From: JAJYKN01 sp035516155
GTDB taxonomy: Bacteria > Nitrospirota > UBA9217
Length of the DNA stretch: 64,000 nucleotides
Assembly (NCBI GenBank): GCA_035516155.1
Contig: DATJAP010000008.1
Location: forward strand, 62,001-126,000
Direction: 5' to 3'
Below the pieces are notes generated by a model that did not search any database, was not told where the DNA came from, and saw nothing but the letters and a program-made list of their open reading frames with translations. Shown here piece after piece: positions 8,663-17,730 of the stretch; position 1 is the first letter of the stretch, and every line of letters begins with the position of its first letter. The translations under genes and the position numbers were made by a program.

Positions 8663-10273
8663 ATGACCCTGAATCGATTCCCCGACAGTAATTTACTTTT
8701 TGATCTTATTGTCATCGGCGGGGGCATTACCGGCGCAGGAGTTGCCCGGGATGCCGCGCTCCGGGGCCTGTCTTGCCTGCTTCTTGAAAAAGGCGATTTT
8801 GCCTCCGGCGTTTCATCTAAAACAACGCGGTTGATCCACGGCGGCCTCAGATACCTTGCAAACTTCGAGATGGATCTTGTGGCTGAGTCGCTCCGCGAAC
8901 GGGCTATACTCCGGGAGCAGGCGCCATACCTCATCCGCCCTATGCCGATTCTGATCCCCATCTATCAGGGCGATCCGCACGGCAGGGCCGTGATCTCCGT
9001 CGGGATCCATCTTTATGACCTGCTTTCCCACGAAAAAGACATACCCCATTATTTTACGTCAGGCGGCGCCAAAACGCTTACCTTTGAACCGCGTTTGAGC
9101 CGGGAAGGTCTTCGGGGATCCGCGGTATTTTACGACCATCAGATTCAGATGCCCGAGCGGCTCGTGATCGAAAACGTGGTGTCGGCGCGGGAAGCCGGCG
9201 CGACACTGCTGAACTACGTTCGGGCCGGGAAGATCGAAGAAACGGGTGATGGTGTAATCGTTACTGCACAAGACCTGCTGTCCGAGGAAACAAGGACCTT
9301 CCGCTCCAAAGTCCTGATAAACGCAGCTGGGCCCTGGATCGATTCTGTAAGGAAAAAAGCGAACATCAACGATAATAAAATAATCTATCCCACAAAAGGC
9401 ATTCATCTCGTCATGCCGAAACTCTCCGATCAGTCGCTTTTCGTCACGTCACGCGATGGCCGGATGTTTTTTATTATCCCCCTCGGAGCTTATTCACTCA
9501 TCGGCACGACCGACACGAAGTATGGAGGAGATCTGGATGAAGTCCATGCCGACCGGGAGGATATCGATTATCTGCTGAAGGAGAGCAGGCGTGTCCTGCC
9601 GGGGCTGAACATCAGCCGCGAAGCGATCCTCTATACCTATGCCGGTGTCCGGCCGCTTGCTTTCGCGGGAAACCGGGAGTCCAGGATTTCACGCAAGCAC
9701 CGCGTGATCAGGGAAGGAAAATCAGGAAGAATTCTTACGATCGCCGGCGGAAAACTCACGACCTACCGCAACATGGCCAGAGACGTTGTCGATGCAGCAT
9801 GCAGGACCCTTGGCAACAGGGTAAAATGCATCACCGCGCAGAAACCGCTGGCTGGCGGTTTGGCCGGGGAATATGGGGCATATTTGCGGGAGGCCATTCC
9901 TGATTTTTCAGCGCGCTATAATGTTCCGCAGGAACTCGTCCGCCATCTCATCGGTTTTTATGGCGCTCGTGTTGCCCCCCTGCTGGATCTCGTGAGAATT
10001 GATCCTGCCCTCGGGGAAACGATCTCCCCGGAGAGCCGCGACATCTACGCACAGGTCGTATTCAGCATCCGTGAAGAGGGCGCCCGAACGCTGACTGATA
10101 TCATCCTGCGCCGGATGCACTTGGGCATGACCGGTTCGCGGGGGTTGAAGCAGATAGAAAGGATTGCGGCAATAGCGGCAGGAGAACTTTCCTGGAGTAA
10201 CGAGGAGAGAAAACATTACATTGAAGAGTTCTCGAACGCGTTGGAAAAAGAAACAGCCTGTCTGCGGGAATGA
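8663..10273 (+). CDS. glpD: aerobic-type glycerol-3-phosphate dehydrogenase
   Basis: FAD flavoprotein that oxidises glycerol 3-phosphate to dihydroxyacetone phosphate and passes electrons to membrane quinones. From the ATG at 8663 it is 536 residues. The FAD-binding motif DLIVIGGGITGAGVARD is near residue 13, with the GlpD signatures SSKTTRLIHGGLRYL, FYDHQ, KVLINAAGPW, TIAGGKLTTYR and the C-terminal HxG-type domain with MTGSRGLKQIERI. The start is placed at 8663 because AGGAA precedes it; the reading frame is open further upstream but overlaps the GDPD gene. Neighbours provide glycerol 3-phosphate from lipid breakdown. Confidence 0.93.
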   Translation: MTLNRFPDSNLLFDLIVIGGGITGAGVARDAALRGLSCLLLEKGDFASGVSSKTTRLIHGGLRYLANFEMDLVAESLRERAILREQAPYLIRPMPILIPIYQGDPHGRAVISVGIHLYDLLSHEKDIPHYFTSGGAKTLTFEPRLSREGLRGSAVFYDHQIQMPERLVIENVVSAREAGATLLNYVRAGKIEETGDGVIVTAQDLLSEETRTFRSKVLINAAGPWIDSVRKKANINDNKIIYPTKGIHLVMPKLSDQSLFVTSRDGRMFFIIPLGAYSLIGTTDTKYGGDLDEVHADREDIDYLLKESRRVLPGLNISREAILYTYAGVRPLAFAGNRESRISRKHRVIREGKSGRILTIAGGKLTTYRNMARDVVDAACRTLGNRVKCITAQKPLAGGLAGEYGAYLREAIPDFSARYNVPQELVRHLIGFYGARVAPLLDLVRIDPALGETISPESRDIYAQVVFSIREEGARTLTDIILRRMHLGMTGSRGLKQIERIAAIAAGELSWSNEERKHYIEEFSNALEKETACLRE

Positions 10274-10329
10274 TGAAAATTAATCGGCAGTATTGACTGT
10301 GAAATCGTCAAACACAAGGAGGATGAGCC

Positions 10330-10812
10330 ATGCATATCAACTGGGCCCATGTTCATCTCATGATCAACCATTTCCCCGTCATTGGAGTGCTCGGCGGAAT
10401 CCTACTGCTCATCTATGCCCTGGTCAGGAAAAGCGAGGAAGTCAAAATGGTGAGTTTCGGAGTGTTTGTGCTCATTGCGCTGATAACGATTCCGGTGTTT
10501 CTTACCGGCGAGGGTGCAGAAGAAGTCGTCAAGCATATCCCCGGCGTCACGGAAACGTATATCGGAAGACACGAAGAACTCGCTGAACTGACGCTGGTCC
10601 TGATGGAAATTCTCGGAGTTTTGTCCCTGGCCGGACTTGTTTTACTCAAATTGAGAGGCGCTATACCGATAATTATCGTGATCCTTGTACTGGTAATGTC
10701 GTTGATCACGGCGACGTTCGTGGGCATTACGGCAAACCTTGGCGGTCAAATCAGGCATACGGAAATACGGGATCCAGCGGTCCCGGCGCAGGAACTACAA
10801 CCGGCAAAGTAG
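10330..10812 (+). CDS. DUF2231-like four-helix membrane protein
   Basis: A 160-residue inner-membrane protein with four predicted transmembrane helices. The N-terminal INWAHVHLMINHFPVIG with its spaced histidines and the C-terminal ANLGGQIRHTEI resemble the DUF2231 family of small membrane proteins, some suspected to bind heme. The ATG at 10330 has an AAGGAGG ribosome site. It follows glpD by 56 nt and is followed by a terminator-like hairpin, so it is probably the last gene of the glp operon. No function is assigned. Confidence 0.7.
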   Translation: MHINWAHVHLMINHFPVIGVLGGILLLIYALVRKSEEVKMVSFGVFVLIALITIPVFLTGEGAEEVVKHIPGVTETYIGRHEELAELTLVLMEILGVLSLAGLVLLKLRGAIPIIIVILVLVMSLITATFVGITANLGGQIRHTEIRDPAVPAQELQPAK

Positions 10813-10884
10813 AAGGGCTTTTCCAGGAAAGACCGTCCTATGTCCGGGATCGGGCAGACGGAGCAGGATCTGTTGAAAGGGAGA

Positions 10885-10901
10885 GGGGAATTCCCCTTTT
10901 T
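10885..10901 (+). terminator. Rho-independent terminator after the glp operon
   Basis: GGGG-AATT-CCCC hairpin (10885-10896) followed by TTTTT. It lies between the DUF2231-like gene and the folD ribosome site. Confidence 0.55.
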
Positions 10902-10929
10902 AAAAAAATTTATTTTTGGAGGGCAATCG

Positions 10930-11826
10930 ATGAAATTGATGAAGGGGGGAGAACTCTCCGCAAAAATTGTGGCAGCGGTGCGGGAAGAGACAGACAGGCT
11001 TGCAAAATACGGGATCCGGGCGGGCCTCGCGCTCGTTCTGGTCGGCGAGGACAAATCGTCGTATATGTATTATCAGGCGATCCAGAGCGCGTCGGTGCGT
11101 GCAGGGATCGATATTTTCAACTACTCCATGCCTTCATCATCATCGGTGAACGAAATTTTGAACCTGATCAAGACCTTGAACCATGATGAGCGGGCAAATG
11201 GCATTCTCGTATTCATGCCGCTTCCCCGCCATCTCGATACGAGGAAAGTTGTGAACGCCATAGCTCCGGAAAAGGATGTGGACGGTCAGGGCGCCATCTC
11301 CGTGGGCCGGCTTTCCGCTGATGAATCCACAACGCAGCTCTTCGAGCCCGGCTTCAATCTCACGGTGCGTTCAACCTTTCTTCCGTGTACTCCCTACGGA
11401 GTGATGCGGATGCTCGAACACTATGGTGTCGATCCGAAAGGCAAAAAAGTCGTCATTGTGGGCAAGAGCCTGGCTGTCGGGAAGCCGCTGGCGATGATGA
11501 TGCTGGTCAAGGAAGCCACGGTCACGGTCTGCCATCGTGAAACAGAGAACCTCGGCGCGGAAACCAGGCAGGCGGATATTCTGTGTACTGCCACGGGAAG
11601 GCAGGGACTGATCAAAGCCGACATGGTGAAAGAGGGTGCCATCGTCGTTGATATCGGCATTAATGTGCAGCCTGGCGGATTGACCGTTGGCGATGTGGAT
11701 TTCGAAGCAGTCTCGGGAAAGACATCGATGATTACGCCGGTTCCCGGCGGGGTGGGGCCGGTAACGATCGCCATTCTGCTCAAAAATACCGTAATCTCCG
11801 CGAAGAGGATGGTAGGGGTGGGATGA
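10930..11826 (+). CDS. folD: FolD-family methylenetetrahydrofolate dehydrogenase, cyclohydrolase site altered
   Basis: A 298-residue member of the methylenetetrahydrofolate dehydrogenase/cyclohydrolase family. Seen: the PCTPYGVMRML loop, the NAD(P) motif VVIVGKSLAVGKPLA, and the C-terminal ITPVPGGVGPVTIA. Aligned by eye to E. coli FolD without gaps, Tyr50 is kept (Tyr47) and Asp121 is kept in PEKDVDG, but the catalytic Lys54 is Ile51 and Gln98 is Phe95 (GILVFMPLP instead of GILVQLPLP). Lys and Gln are needed for the cyclohydrolase step in studied enzymes, so this protein may be dehydrogenase-only or have another C1 substrate. The ATG at 10930 has a GGAGGG site. No second folD is in the window. 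Confidence 0.85.
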   Translation: MKLMKGGELSAKIVAAVREETDRLAKYGIRAGLALVLVGEDKSSYMYYQAIQSASVRAGIDIFNYSMPSSSSVNEILNLIKTLNHDERANGILVFMPLPRHLDTRKVVNAIAPEKDVDGQGAISVGRLSADESTTQLFEPGFNLTVRSTFLPCTPYGVMRMLEHYGVDPKGKKVVIVGKSLAVGKPLAMMMLVKEATVTVCHRETENLGAETRQADILCTATGRQGLIKADMVKEGAIVVDIGINVQPGGLTVGDVDFEAVSGKTSMITPVPGGVGPVTIAILLKNTVISAKRMVGVG

Positions 11827-11896
11827 TATGGTTTTTCGTTTAACGTCATGAGTTCAGAATAACCAATCTTTTTTAAGAATCGTACCAAAAAAAACT

Positions 11897-11926
11897 CTGC
11901 CCTCCGGAAGGGGCAGGGAATATTTT
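11897..11926 (+). terminator. Rho-independent terminator after folD
   Basis: CTGCCC (11897-11902) pairs with GGGCAG (11911-11916), followed by an A/T-rich tail (ATATTTTATTT). Eight A residues precede the stem, so on the minus strand it also looks like a terminator. Confidence 0.6.
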
Positions 11927-12178
11927 ATTTGTTTTACGCTGCATCTTAAACGCGCACCTCCACTGTTCTTAGAGGTCCGCCTGCGCGGACTTCATGCCTC
12001 CGCCGATTTCACCGCATAACGTGGGAACGGGAACTTTGTTACGGTCATTGCCGATCGACTTGTAGACATTCTCAGAAATCTGAAGAAGCCATCGGCCGCA
12101 AATTTTCTGGATATTTTGGCGGATAGATGATAAAATCGAAAAAAAGATCGTTCGCATGGCATGGGAAGGAGTTCTCGA
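11927..12178. other. intergenic region folD-pdxJ
   Basis: No gene is supported here. It holds a hairpin GAGGTCCGC/GCGGACTTC (11972-11993, one wobble, CTGC loop) and, nearer pdxJ, an extended -10 TGA-TAAAAT (12128-12136) that could start the pdxJ operon about 36 nt before its GTG. No good -35 box is visible. Confidence 0.4.
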
Positions 12179-12892
12179 GTGTCAAGATTGTCCGTGAATA
12201 TCGATCATATTGCAACCATACGACAGGCCAGGAAGGGCACGGAGCCCGATCCCGTTGCGGCAGCCGTCCTTGCCGAACTCGCCGGCGCATCGGGCATCAT
12301 TGCCCATCTGCGGGAAGACCGCAGGCATGTCCAGGACAGGGACCTGCGCCTTCTGCGCGACGTTGTGCAGACCAAGCTGAACATGGAAATGGCCGCAACC
12401 GACGAGATGGAGCGCATTGCCCGGAAGATCAAGCCGGATTTTTCGACGCTGGTGCCGGAAAAACGGGAAGAGCTGACGACGGAAGGCGGCCTGGAGGTAG
12501 CTTCACGGATCGAATTCATGAAAGCCTATATCGGCCGCCTCCGGGAAGCGGGGATCACGGTCAGCCTTTTTGTTGATCCCGATGAGAAGCAGATCGCCGC
12601 GGCAAAGAAGGCAGGCGCCGACTGGGTGGAACTCCATACGGGAGCCTATGCAAACGCACGGGGCGCACAAGAGCAAGACCGGGAGTTCACGAAGATTTTC
12701 GAAGCGGCGCAACTTGCATCGAGCCTGGGGCTCCATGTCGGCGCAGGACATGGACTAAACTATAGCAACGCCGCACGGATGATGGACATCCCGGAAGTGG
12801 AAGAACTGAATATCGGCCACAGCATCATCTCCCGCGCTGCGCTCGTGGGAATCGACCGGGCGGTGCGCGAGATGAAGCAACTGATGATCTGA
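12179..12892 (+). CDS. pdxJ: pyridoxine 5'-phosphate synthase
   Basis: Condenses 3-amino-1-hydroxyacetone 1-phosphate with 1-deoxyxylulose 5-phosphate, the last ring-forming step of DXP-dependent vitamin B6 synthesis. The TIM-barrel protein begins MSRLSVNIDHIATIRQARKG and has the IIAHLREDRRHVQDRD phosphate loop, LVPEKREELTTEGG, and the C-terminal HVGAGHGLNYSNA and ELNIGHSIISRA motifs. The GTG at 12179 is preferred over an ATG at 12161 because GGAAGGAG sits 7 nt upstream and the family starts there; length is then 237 residues. It heads the run pdxJ-acpS-nnrE/D-CBS-tsaE-nadK. Confidence 0.94.
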   Translation: MSRLSVNIDHIATIRQARKGTEPDPVAAAVLAELAGASGIIAHLREDRRHVQDRDLRLLRDVVQTKLNMEMAATDEMERIARKIKPDFSTLVPEKREELTTEGGLEVASRIEFMKAYIGRLREAGITVSLFVDPDEKQIAAAKKAGADWVELHTGAYANARGAQEQDREFTKIFEAAQLASSLGLHVGAGHGLNYSNAARMMDIPEVEELNIGHSIISRAALVGIDRAVREMKQLMI

Positions 12893-12929
12893 ATGTCGAA
12901 TCCTGGCATTGCTGCTTACGAGGGCGAGC

Positions 12930-13334
12930 ATGATAATCGGTATTGGAGTTGACTTGGTAAAAATCGACCGCATCGACCGGGCGGGGAAAAGCCGTGTCGG
13001 CTTTCTTGAACGCGTCTTCACGGAGAACGAGCGGGAATACTGCTCCAGGCAGAAATTCCCGGCCCAGCACTATGCGGGCCGATTTGCGGCAAAGGAAGCG
13101 GTCCTGAAAGCCATCGGCACGGGGTGGAGCGCAGGCGTCAAATGGACGGATATGGAAATCCTGCACGGCGAGGGCGGCGGACCGATCGTGAACGTCTCGG
13201 GCAGGGTAAAAGACCTCATGGACCTCAAAGGAGTGAAGCAGATTCTCCTCAGTTATTCTCACGACGAGGGGTATGCTGTGGCACAGGTCGTGCTCGTCGG
13301 CAGTTCCCAGAATTCAAGCCGCGAAAACCCCTGA
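12930..13334 (+). CDS. acpS: holo-[acyl-carrier-protein] synthase
   Basis: Transfers 4'-phosphopantetheine from CoA to apo-ACP. The 134-residue length is typical of the AcpS type. Signatures are the N-terminal MIIGIGVDLVKIDRI with the Mg-binding Asp, the FTENEREYC segment and the second metal site in AGRFAAKEAVLKAIGTG. The ATG at 12930 has GAGGG just upstream. It follows pdxJ by 37 nt and is followed directly by the NnrE/NnrD gene, a common arrangement. Confidence 0.94.
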   Translation: MIIGIGVDLVKIDRIDRAGKSRVGFLERVFTENEREYCSRQKFPAQHYAGRFAAKEAVLKAIGTGWSAGVKWTDMEILHGEGGGPIVNVSGRVKDLMDLKGVKQILLSYSHDEGYAVAQVVLVGSSQNSSRENP

Positions 13335-13381
13335 CCGGAGGGCGGATGGATGTTCGGACGGAACCCGGCGCAGGTAAATCC

Positions 13382-14953
13382 ATGAAAATCGTCACCGCTC
13401 AACAGATGAAAAATATCGACCGCAGGGCGATCAAGGAATTCGGGATTCCCGGGCCGGTGCTGATGGAAAACGCCGCCTCGGCCATTCTGGACGAGATGGA
13501 AAAATACTTCGGCGGCCTCGCCGGTGTCCGGACTGGGATCATCTGCGGGAAAGGCAACAACGGCGGTGACGGACTGACGCTTGCCCGCAGGCTGCGCATC
13601 CGCGGCGTCCCGGTGCGTGTGGCCCTGCTCTCTCCCTTCAACGACGTGACCGGCGAGGCGAAAATCAACCTCTCCATCCTTCGCAAGATGGATGTGGAGA
13701 TTCAACAGGCCGCATCATTACGATCCGTCGCTCAGCTCATCTCGTGGTCCGATGTCCTCGTCGATGCCATGCTTGGCGTGGGGCTTGCGTCTTCCCTGAA
13801 AGGCGTCTATGCCCAGGCGGTAAACATCGTGAATGCGTCGGGCAAGCCGGTGGTCTCCGTTGATATTCCCACGGGCATCGATTCCGACACGGGCGCTGTC
13901 CTCGGTACGGCAATCAAGGCAGATCTCACGGTAACCATGGCGCTGCTCAAGCGTGGTCTGGTGCTCTATCCAGGCGCAGACCATGCCGGCACGGTTCGCG
14001 TGGCGGACATCGGGATTCCCCCGGAAATCGTGGAGAGAGAAAACCTCTTTGTGAGCCTCCTGGACCGGTCCGTCGCCAGCGTGGCAAGCATGCGCAGAAA
14101 AACGGACGCTCACAAGGGGGATTTCGGCCATCTCATGATCATCGCCGGTTCCCCGGGCAAAGCCGGCGCCGCGGTCATGGTGGCGAAGAGTTCACTTAGA
14201 ACCGGTCCTGGACTGGTCAGCGTTGCGACGCCGAATAGCCTCGTCCCGATCATCCAATCCCAGATTTTCGAAGCCATGTGCATTCCTGCTGCTGAAAGCA
14301 TGGAAGGGACCCTGGGCATCGCGTCGGAAGAAGAGTTGCTCAGGTCAGCGGACAAAATGAGCGCCGTCGCCATTGGCCCCGGGCTTTCCACTCATTTTGA
14401 GTCAGCCCAAGTTGTGCGGAATCTTATTCCCCGCATCAAGATACCCCTCGTCATTGATGCCGATGGCCTGAACGCTCTTGTCGGGCACAAGGCTCTTTTG
14501 AAGGATGCAAAAGCTCCTGTTATCCTGACACCTCACCCCGGCGAGATGGGACGGTTGCTCAGCTTGTCCGCTGCGGATGTGCAAAAGGACAGGATCAACA
14601 TTGCTGCCCGGTTCGCAAAGGATTATAACGTTGTTCTTGTTCTGAAAGGGGCCGGGACGGTGATCGCAACTCCCCAGGGCGAGATTTTCATCAACTCGTC
14701 GGGAAACCCGGGCATGGCCACGGGAGGCACGGGCGACGTGCTCACGGGCATGATCGGTGGTTTTCTCGCCCAGGGACGGCCAGCCGTGCAGGCAGCCTGT
14801 CTCAGCGTGTATCTTCATGGCCTGGCCGGCGATATCGCGGCACGGGAACTGGGCGAGGCATCGCTCATCGCAGGCGACGTCATAGAAAAAATTCCCCATG
14901 CCATGAAAGAAATGGAAAAGAACGGCGGAAATGCCGCTCCAGCACATGGTTGA
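13382..14953 (+). CDS. nnr: bifunctional NAD(P)HX epimerase / ADP-dependent NAD(P)HX dehydratase
   Basis: Repairs hydrated NAD(P)H. The 523-residue protein joins a YjeF_N epimerase domain (residues ~1-210; GPVLMENAASAI, IICGKGNNGGDGL, DAMLGVGL, SVDIPTGIDSDTG) to an ADP-dependent dehydratase domain of the ribokinase-like fold (~225-510; HKGDFGHLMIIAGSPGKAGA, ILTPHPGEMGRL, VLKGAGTVIA, GNPGMATGGTGDVLTG). The ATG at 13382 gives the family start MKIVTAQQMKNID; an in-frame ATG at 13346 with a close GGAGG is an alternative. The stop at 14953 is followed by a gap of 65 nt before the CBS gene. Confidence 0.92.
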   Translation: MKIVTAQQMKNIDRRAIKEFGIPGPVLMENAASAILDEMEKYFGGLAGVRTGIICGKGNNGGDGLTLARRLRIRGVPVRVALLSPFNDVTGEAKINLSILRKMDVEIQQAASLRSVAQLISWSDVLVDAMLGVGLASSLKGVYAQAVNIVNASGKPVVSVDIPTGIDSDTGAVLGTAIKADLTVTMALLKRGLVLYPGADHAGTVRVADIGIPPEIVERENLFVSLLDRSVASVASMRRKTDAHKGDFGHLMIIAGSPGKAGAAVMVAKSSLRTGPGLVSVATPNSLVPIIQSQIFEAMCIPAAESMEGTLGIASEEELLRSADKMSAVAIGPGLSTHFESAQVVRNLIPRIKIPLVIDADGLNALVGHKALLKDAKAPVILTPHPGEMGRLLSLSAADVQKDRINIAARFAKDYNVVLVLKGAGTVIATPQGEIFINSSGNPGMATGGTGDVLTGMIGGFLAQGRPAVQAACLSVYLHGLAGDIAARELGEASLIAGDVIEKIPHAMKEMEKNGGNAAPAHG

Positions 14954-15018
14954 ACAATGCAGGGCGGAAGGCCGCCCTGTTTATAAGACGTTACATTGGC
15001 TTTTCCCGAGGTGATCCA

Positions 15019-15477
15019 ATGCTTACTGCAAAAGACATCATGACAAAGGATGTGATCTCCGTAATGCCCGCGACCTCCGTCGAAGAGCTTGCATCCCTGC
15101 TGGTACAGAATCAGATCAGCGGCGTTCCCGTTCTGGATGACGCCGGCGACCTCTACGGCATGGTGACGGAAAATGATCTCATTAGCCAGAACAAACGGCT
15201 CCACATTCCCACCGTTGTCAGTTTCCTCGATGCCGCGATCTACCTCGAAAGCTCGAAGAAGTTTGAACAGGAGGTAAAACGGCTGACCGCGACGAAAGTG
15301 GGGGATATCTGCACGCGCAAGGTCATCACCATTACGGAAGACACGTCGCTCGTCGACATCGCCACGATCATGGCTGAGAAAAAAGTGCACCTCCTGCCGG
15401 TCCTCAGGAACAACAAAGTCGTAGGCATCATCGGCAAGCGCGACATGGTCAAGGCCGTTGCGATGCAGGCTGAATAA
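15019..15477 (+). CDS. CBS-domain protein
   Basis: A 152-residue cytoplasmic protein made of two CBS motifs (residues ~5-60 with AKDIMTKDVISVMPATS and GMVTENDLI; ~90-150 with VGDICTRKVITITEDTS and VVGIIGKRDMVKAVA). CBS pairs bind adenosine nucleotides and usually tune a partner protein, which is not evident here. The ATG at 15019 has a GAGGTG site. The stop overlaps the tsaE start (TAATG), so the two are translationally coupled. Confidence 0.88.
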   Translation: MLTAKDIMTKDVISVMPATSVEELASLLVQNQISGVPVLDDAGDLYGMVTENDLISQNKRLHIPTVVSFLDAAIYLESSKKFEQEVKRLTATKVGDICTRKVITITEDTSLVDIATIMAEKKVHLLPVLRNNKVVGIIGKRDMVKAVAMQAE

Positions 15478-15995
15478 TGTTCAGCGTGATCACCTCGGAT
15501 CAGGAGCAGACCTGGCGGATCGGCGAGATGCTCGGGGAGCGGCTCGATACCGGAGATACGGTTTGCCTGTACGGCGACCTCGGCGCCGGGAAAACCAGCT
15601 TTTCCTATGGGATTGCCCAGGGTCTGGACGTGGAGACGAAGTACATTCCAAGCCCTACCTTTACCTTTGTGAACGAGTATAAGGGAAGGGTGCCTTTTTA
15701 TCACATCGACCTCTACCGTCTCAAGGATGCCGACGAGCTGGAGAATATCGGGTTTGAACAATATCTCGATTCTGACGGTGTTACCGTGATAGAATGGGCT
15801 GAACGCGCCGAGGATGAGCTTCCGCAGGAGTGTCTCAGCATCTATCTGTCCTACGTTGATGACCACAGCCGGGAAATAGGATTCCTTGCCGAAGGCGAAC
15901 GATACGAGAAAATCCTGGATGATTTGAGGCGTACGCTGGAAGCGCAAACGGGTGACGGGACGCCGAGGAGCCCCAGGATCAGTTCATTGTTATGA
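15477..15995 (+). CDS. tsaE: tRNA threonylcarbamoyladenosine biosynthesis ATPase TsaE
   Basis: ATPase partner of TsaD/TsaB in making t6A37 of tRNA. The 172-residue protein has the Walker A motif GDLGAGKTSFSYGI, the threonine-rich SPTFTFVNEYKG switch, HIDLYRL, and the EWAER motif. It starts within the stop of the CBS gene. TsaB and TsaD are not in this window. Confidence 0.93.
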   Translation: MFSVITSDQEQTWRIGEMLGERLDTGDTVCLYGDLGAGKTSFSYGIAQGLDVETKYIPSPTFTFVNEYKGRVPFYHIDLYRLKDADELENIGFEQYLDSDGVTVIEWAERAEDELPQECLSIYLSYVDDHSREIGFLAEGERYEKILDDLRRTLEAQTGDGTPRSPRISSLL

Positions 15996-16029
15996 ATCCT
16001 AAGCGGCATATCGTCACCGGTGGGATGGC

Positions 16030-16881
16030 ATGAAGAAGATCGGTATTATTGCAAAAGATATTCCTGCAGCGCAGAAAGCGGCGAAAAAGCTGACTCAGTG
16101 GCTCGAATCGCGCGGCAAGAACGTATACATCGATCAGAGAACCGCCATGGCCATCAAAGCGGAGGGATACGACGACGAAGAGATCCCCAAGCTCGTTGAC
16201 ATGCTGATCATCCTCGGCGGAGACGGCACGCTCCTGTCAGCAGCGAGGCACGTGGCAGATGCCCATACGGACGTGCCTATTTTCGGCGTCAACCTCGGCA
16301 GCCTGGGCTTTATGGCCGAGGTATCTCTCGACGAACTCTATGACAATCTTGAAAAAGCCATTGCGGGCAAACTAGAAACCGAGGACCGGATGATGCTGTC
16401 AGCGGCGGTCATCCGTGGCGGAAAGCGGCTGGCGCGGTACCGCGTGCTCAATGACGCGGTGATCAACAAAGGCGCGCTCGCACGCATGATGGAGCTCAAA
16501 ATTTCGGTAGGAACCGGGCATTTGACAACCCTCAGGGCGGACGGGCTGATCGTCGCGACGCCGACGGGATCGACGGCATATTCGCTTTCCGCGGGAGGCC
16601 CGATCATTCATCCGACGCTACGCTGCTTCGTGGTGACGCCAATTTGTCCTCACACGCTCTCGAACAGGCCAATTGCACTGCCTGATACCGTCGTCGTAAC
16701 GGTATGTCTGACGTCACAAAGTGAAGACGTATCATTGACCCTTGACGGTCAGATAGGGTTTCCTCTCATTACCAGCGATGTGGTGGAGATCAGGAAGTCG
16801 CGATACAAAATGAAGCTGATCAAGCATCCCTCGAAAAGCTATTACGAAATCCTCCGGACGAAGCTCAAGTGGGGAAACTGA
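16030..16881 (+). CDS. nadK: NAD kinase
   Basis: Phosphorylates NAD+ to NADP+. The 283-residue protein has the defining GGDGTLLSAAR motif (residues ~62-72), NLGSLGFMAEV, LNDAVINKG, the ligand loop ADGLIVATPTGSTAYSLSAGG and the TPICPHTLSNRPI motif. Length and motif order are normal. It follows tsaE by 34 nt, probably in one operon. The 41 nt after it contain three copies of an ACGTT word, seemingly a low-complexity spacer. Confidence 0.94.
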   Translation: MKKIGIIAKDIPAAQKAAKKLTQWLESRGKNVYIDQRTAMAIKAEGYDDEEIPKLVDMLIILGGDGTLLSAARHVADAHTDVPIFGVNLGSLGFMAEVSLDELYDNLEKAIAGKLETEDRMMLSAAVIRGGKRLARYRVLNDAVINKGALARMMELKISVGTGHLTTLRADGLIVATPTGSTAYSLSAGGPIIHPTLRCFVVTPICPHTLSNRPIALPDTVVVTVCLTSQSEDVSLTLDGQIGFPLITSDVVEIRKSRYKMKLIKHPSKSYYEILRTKLKWGN

Positions 16882-16922
16882 GCAAACGTTAAACGTTCGA
16901 CGTTCAACAATACGGCGGGAAC

Positions 16923-17678
16923 ATGACTGAAATTCAGCGTGAATTACTGGATATCGTTGCGCAAGTCAGAACACATCTCGAGTATCAGAAAGTACTCGGC
17001 GTCCGCTGGATCGAATCCATTCCACCATGTGGGAGCGGCATCGCGACTCCTGTCCCGCTGACGTCAGTGAAAAAAGCTACCGAGCCGGCAATTCCGAAAC
17101 CGTCACAGGCGACCTCGGGACTCTCGGCGATTCGTGAGGAGCTCGGCGATTGCCTACGGTGCAAACTGCACAGCGGGAGAACGAACATCGTGTTCGGCGA
17201 GGGGAACCCGAACGCCGTGCTTGTTTTTGTCGGGGAAGGGCCGGGCCAGGAGGAAGATCAGCAAGGCAGGCCTTTTGTCGGCGCCGCAGGGCAGCTCCTG
17301 ACAGACATCATTATCAAAGGCATGAAGATCAAGCGCGAGGACGTCTACATCTGCAACATCGTGAAGTGCAGGCCTCCGGACAACAGGAACCCCGATCCCG
17401 ATGAGATCGAGGCTTGTGAACCCTTTCTGAAAAAGCAGCTTGCGGCAATCAACCCCGCTGTTATCGTGGCCCTCGGGAACACGGCCGTGAAAACCCTGCT
17501 GAAAACCCCCGGGGGAATAACCTCACTCCGCGGAAAATGGCAAACCTATCAGGGAATACCGCTTATGCCGACATTTCATCCCGCCTATCTTCTGAGAAAC
17601 CCCAGCGGCAAGAAGCTTGTCTGGGAGGACATTCAGCAGGTGATGAAGAAGCTCGGGATGCAGCAGGCGAAAGGATGA
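16923..17678 (+). CDS. uracil-DNA glycosylase, family 4 (4Fe-4S type)
   Basis: Excises uracil from DNA. The 251-residue protein has the family-4 active-site motif GEGPGQEEDQQGRPFVGAAG and the C-terminal HPAYLLRNP motif. Four cysteines (CLRC near residue 78-81, KC in NIVKCRPPDNRNP, and EAC 16 residues later) match the Fe-S cluster ligands. About 65 N-terminal residues before the catalytic domain are poorly conserved and proline/serine-rich. It lies just before mutS, giving a small DNA-repair pair. Confidence 0.92.
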   Translation: MTEIQRELLDIVAQVRTHLEYQKVLGVRWIESIPPCGSGIATPVPLTSVKKATEPAIPKPSQATSGLSAIREELGDCLRCKLHSGRTNIVFGEGNPNAVLVFVGEGPGQEEDQQGRPFVGAAGQLLTDIIIKGMKIKREDVYICNIVKCRPPDNRNPDPDEIEACEPFLKKQLAAINPAVIVALGNTAVKTLLKTPGGITSLRGKWQTYQGIPLMPTFHPAYLLRNPSGKKLVWEDIQQVMKKLGMQQAKG

Positions 17679-17730
17679 TTCAAAGACAGGCGGAAGCACG
17701 ATCCCGGGCGCTAGACCGAAGGACAAGGCA

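Noticed and set aside
16882..16922. ACGTT-rich repeat after nadK as a regulatory site
   Set aside because: Three irregular short copies in a 41-nt spacer; more likely low complexity.
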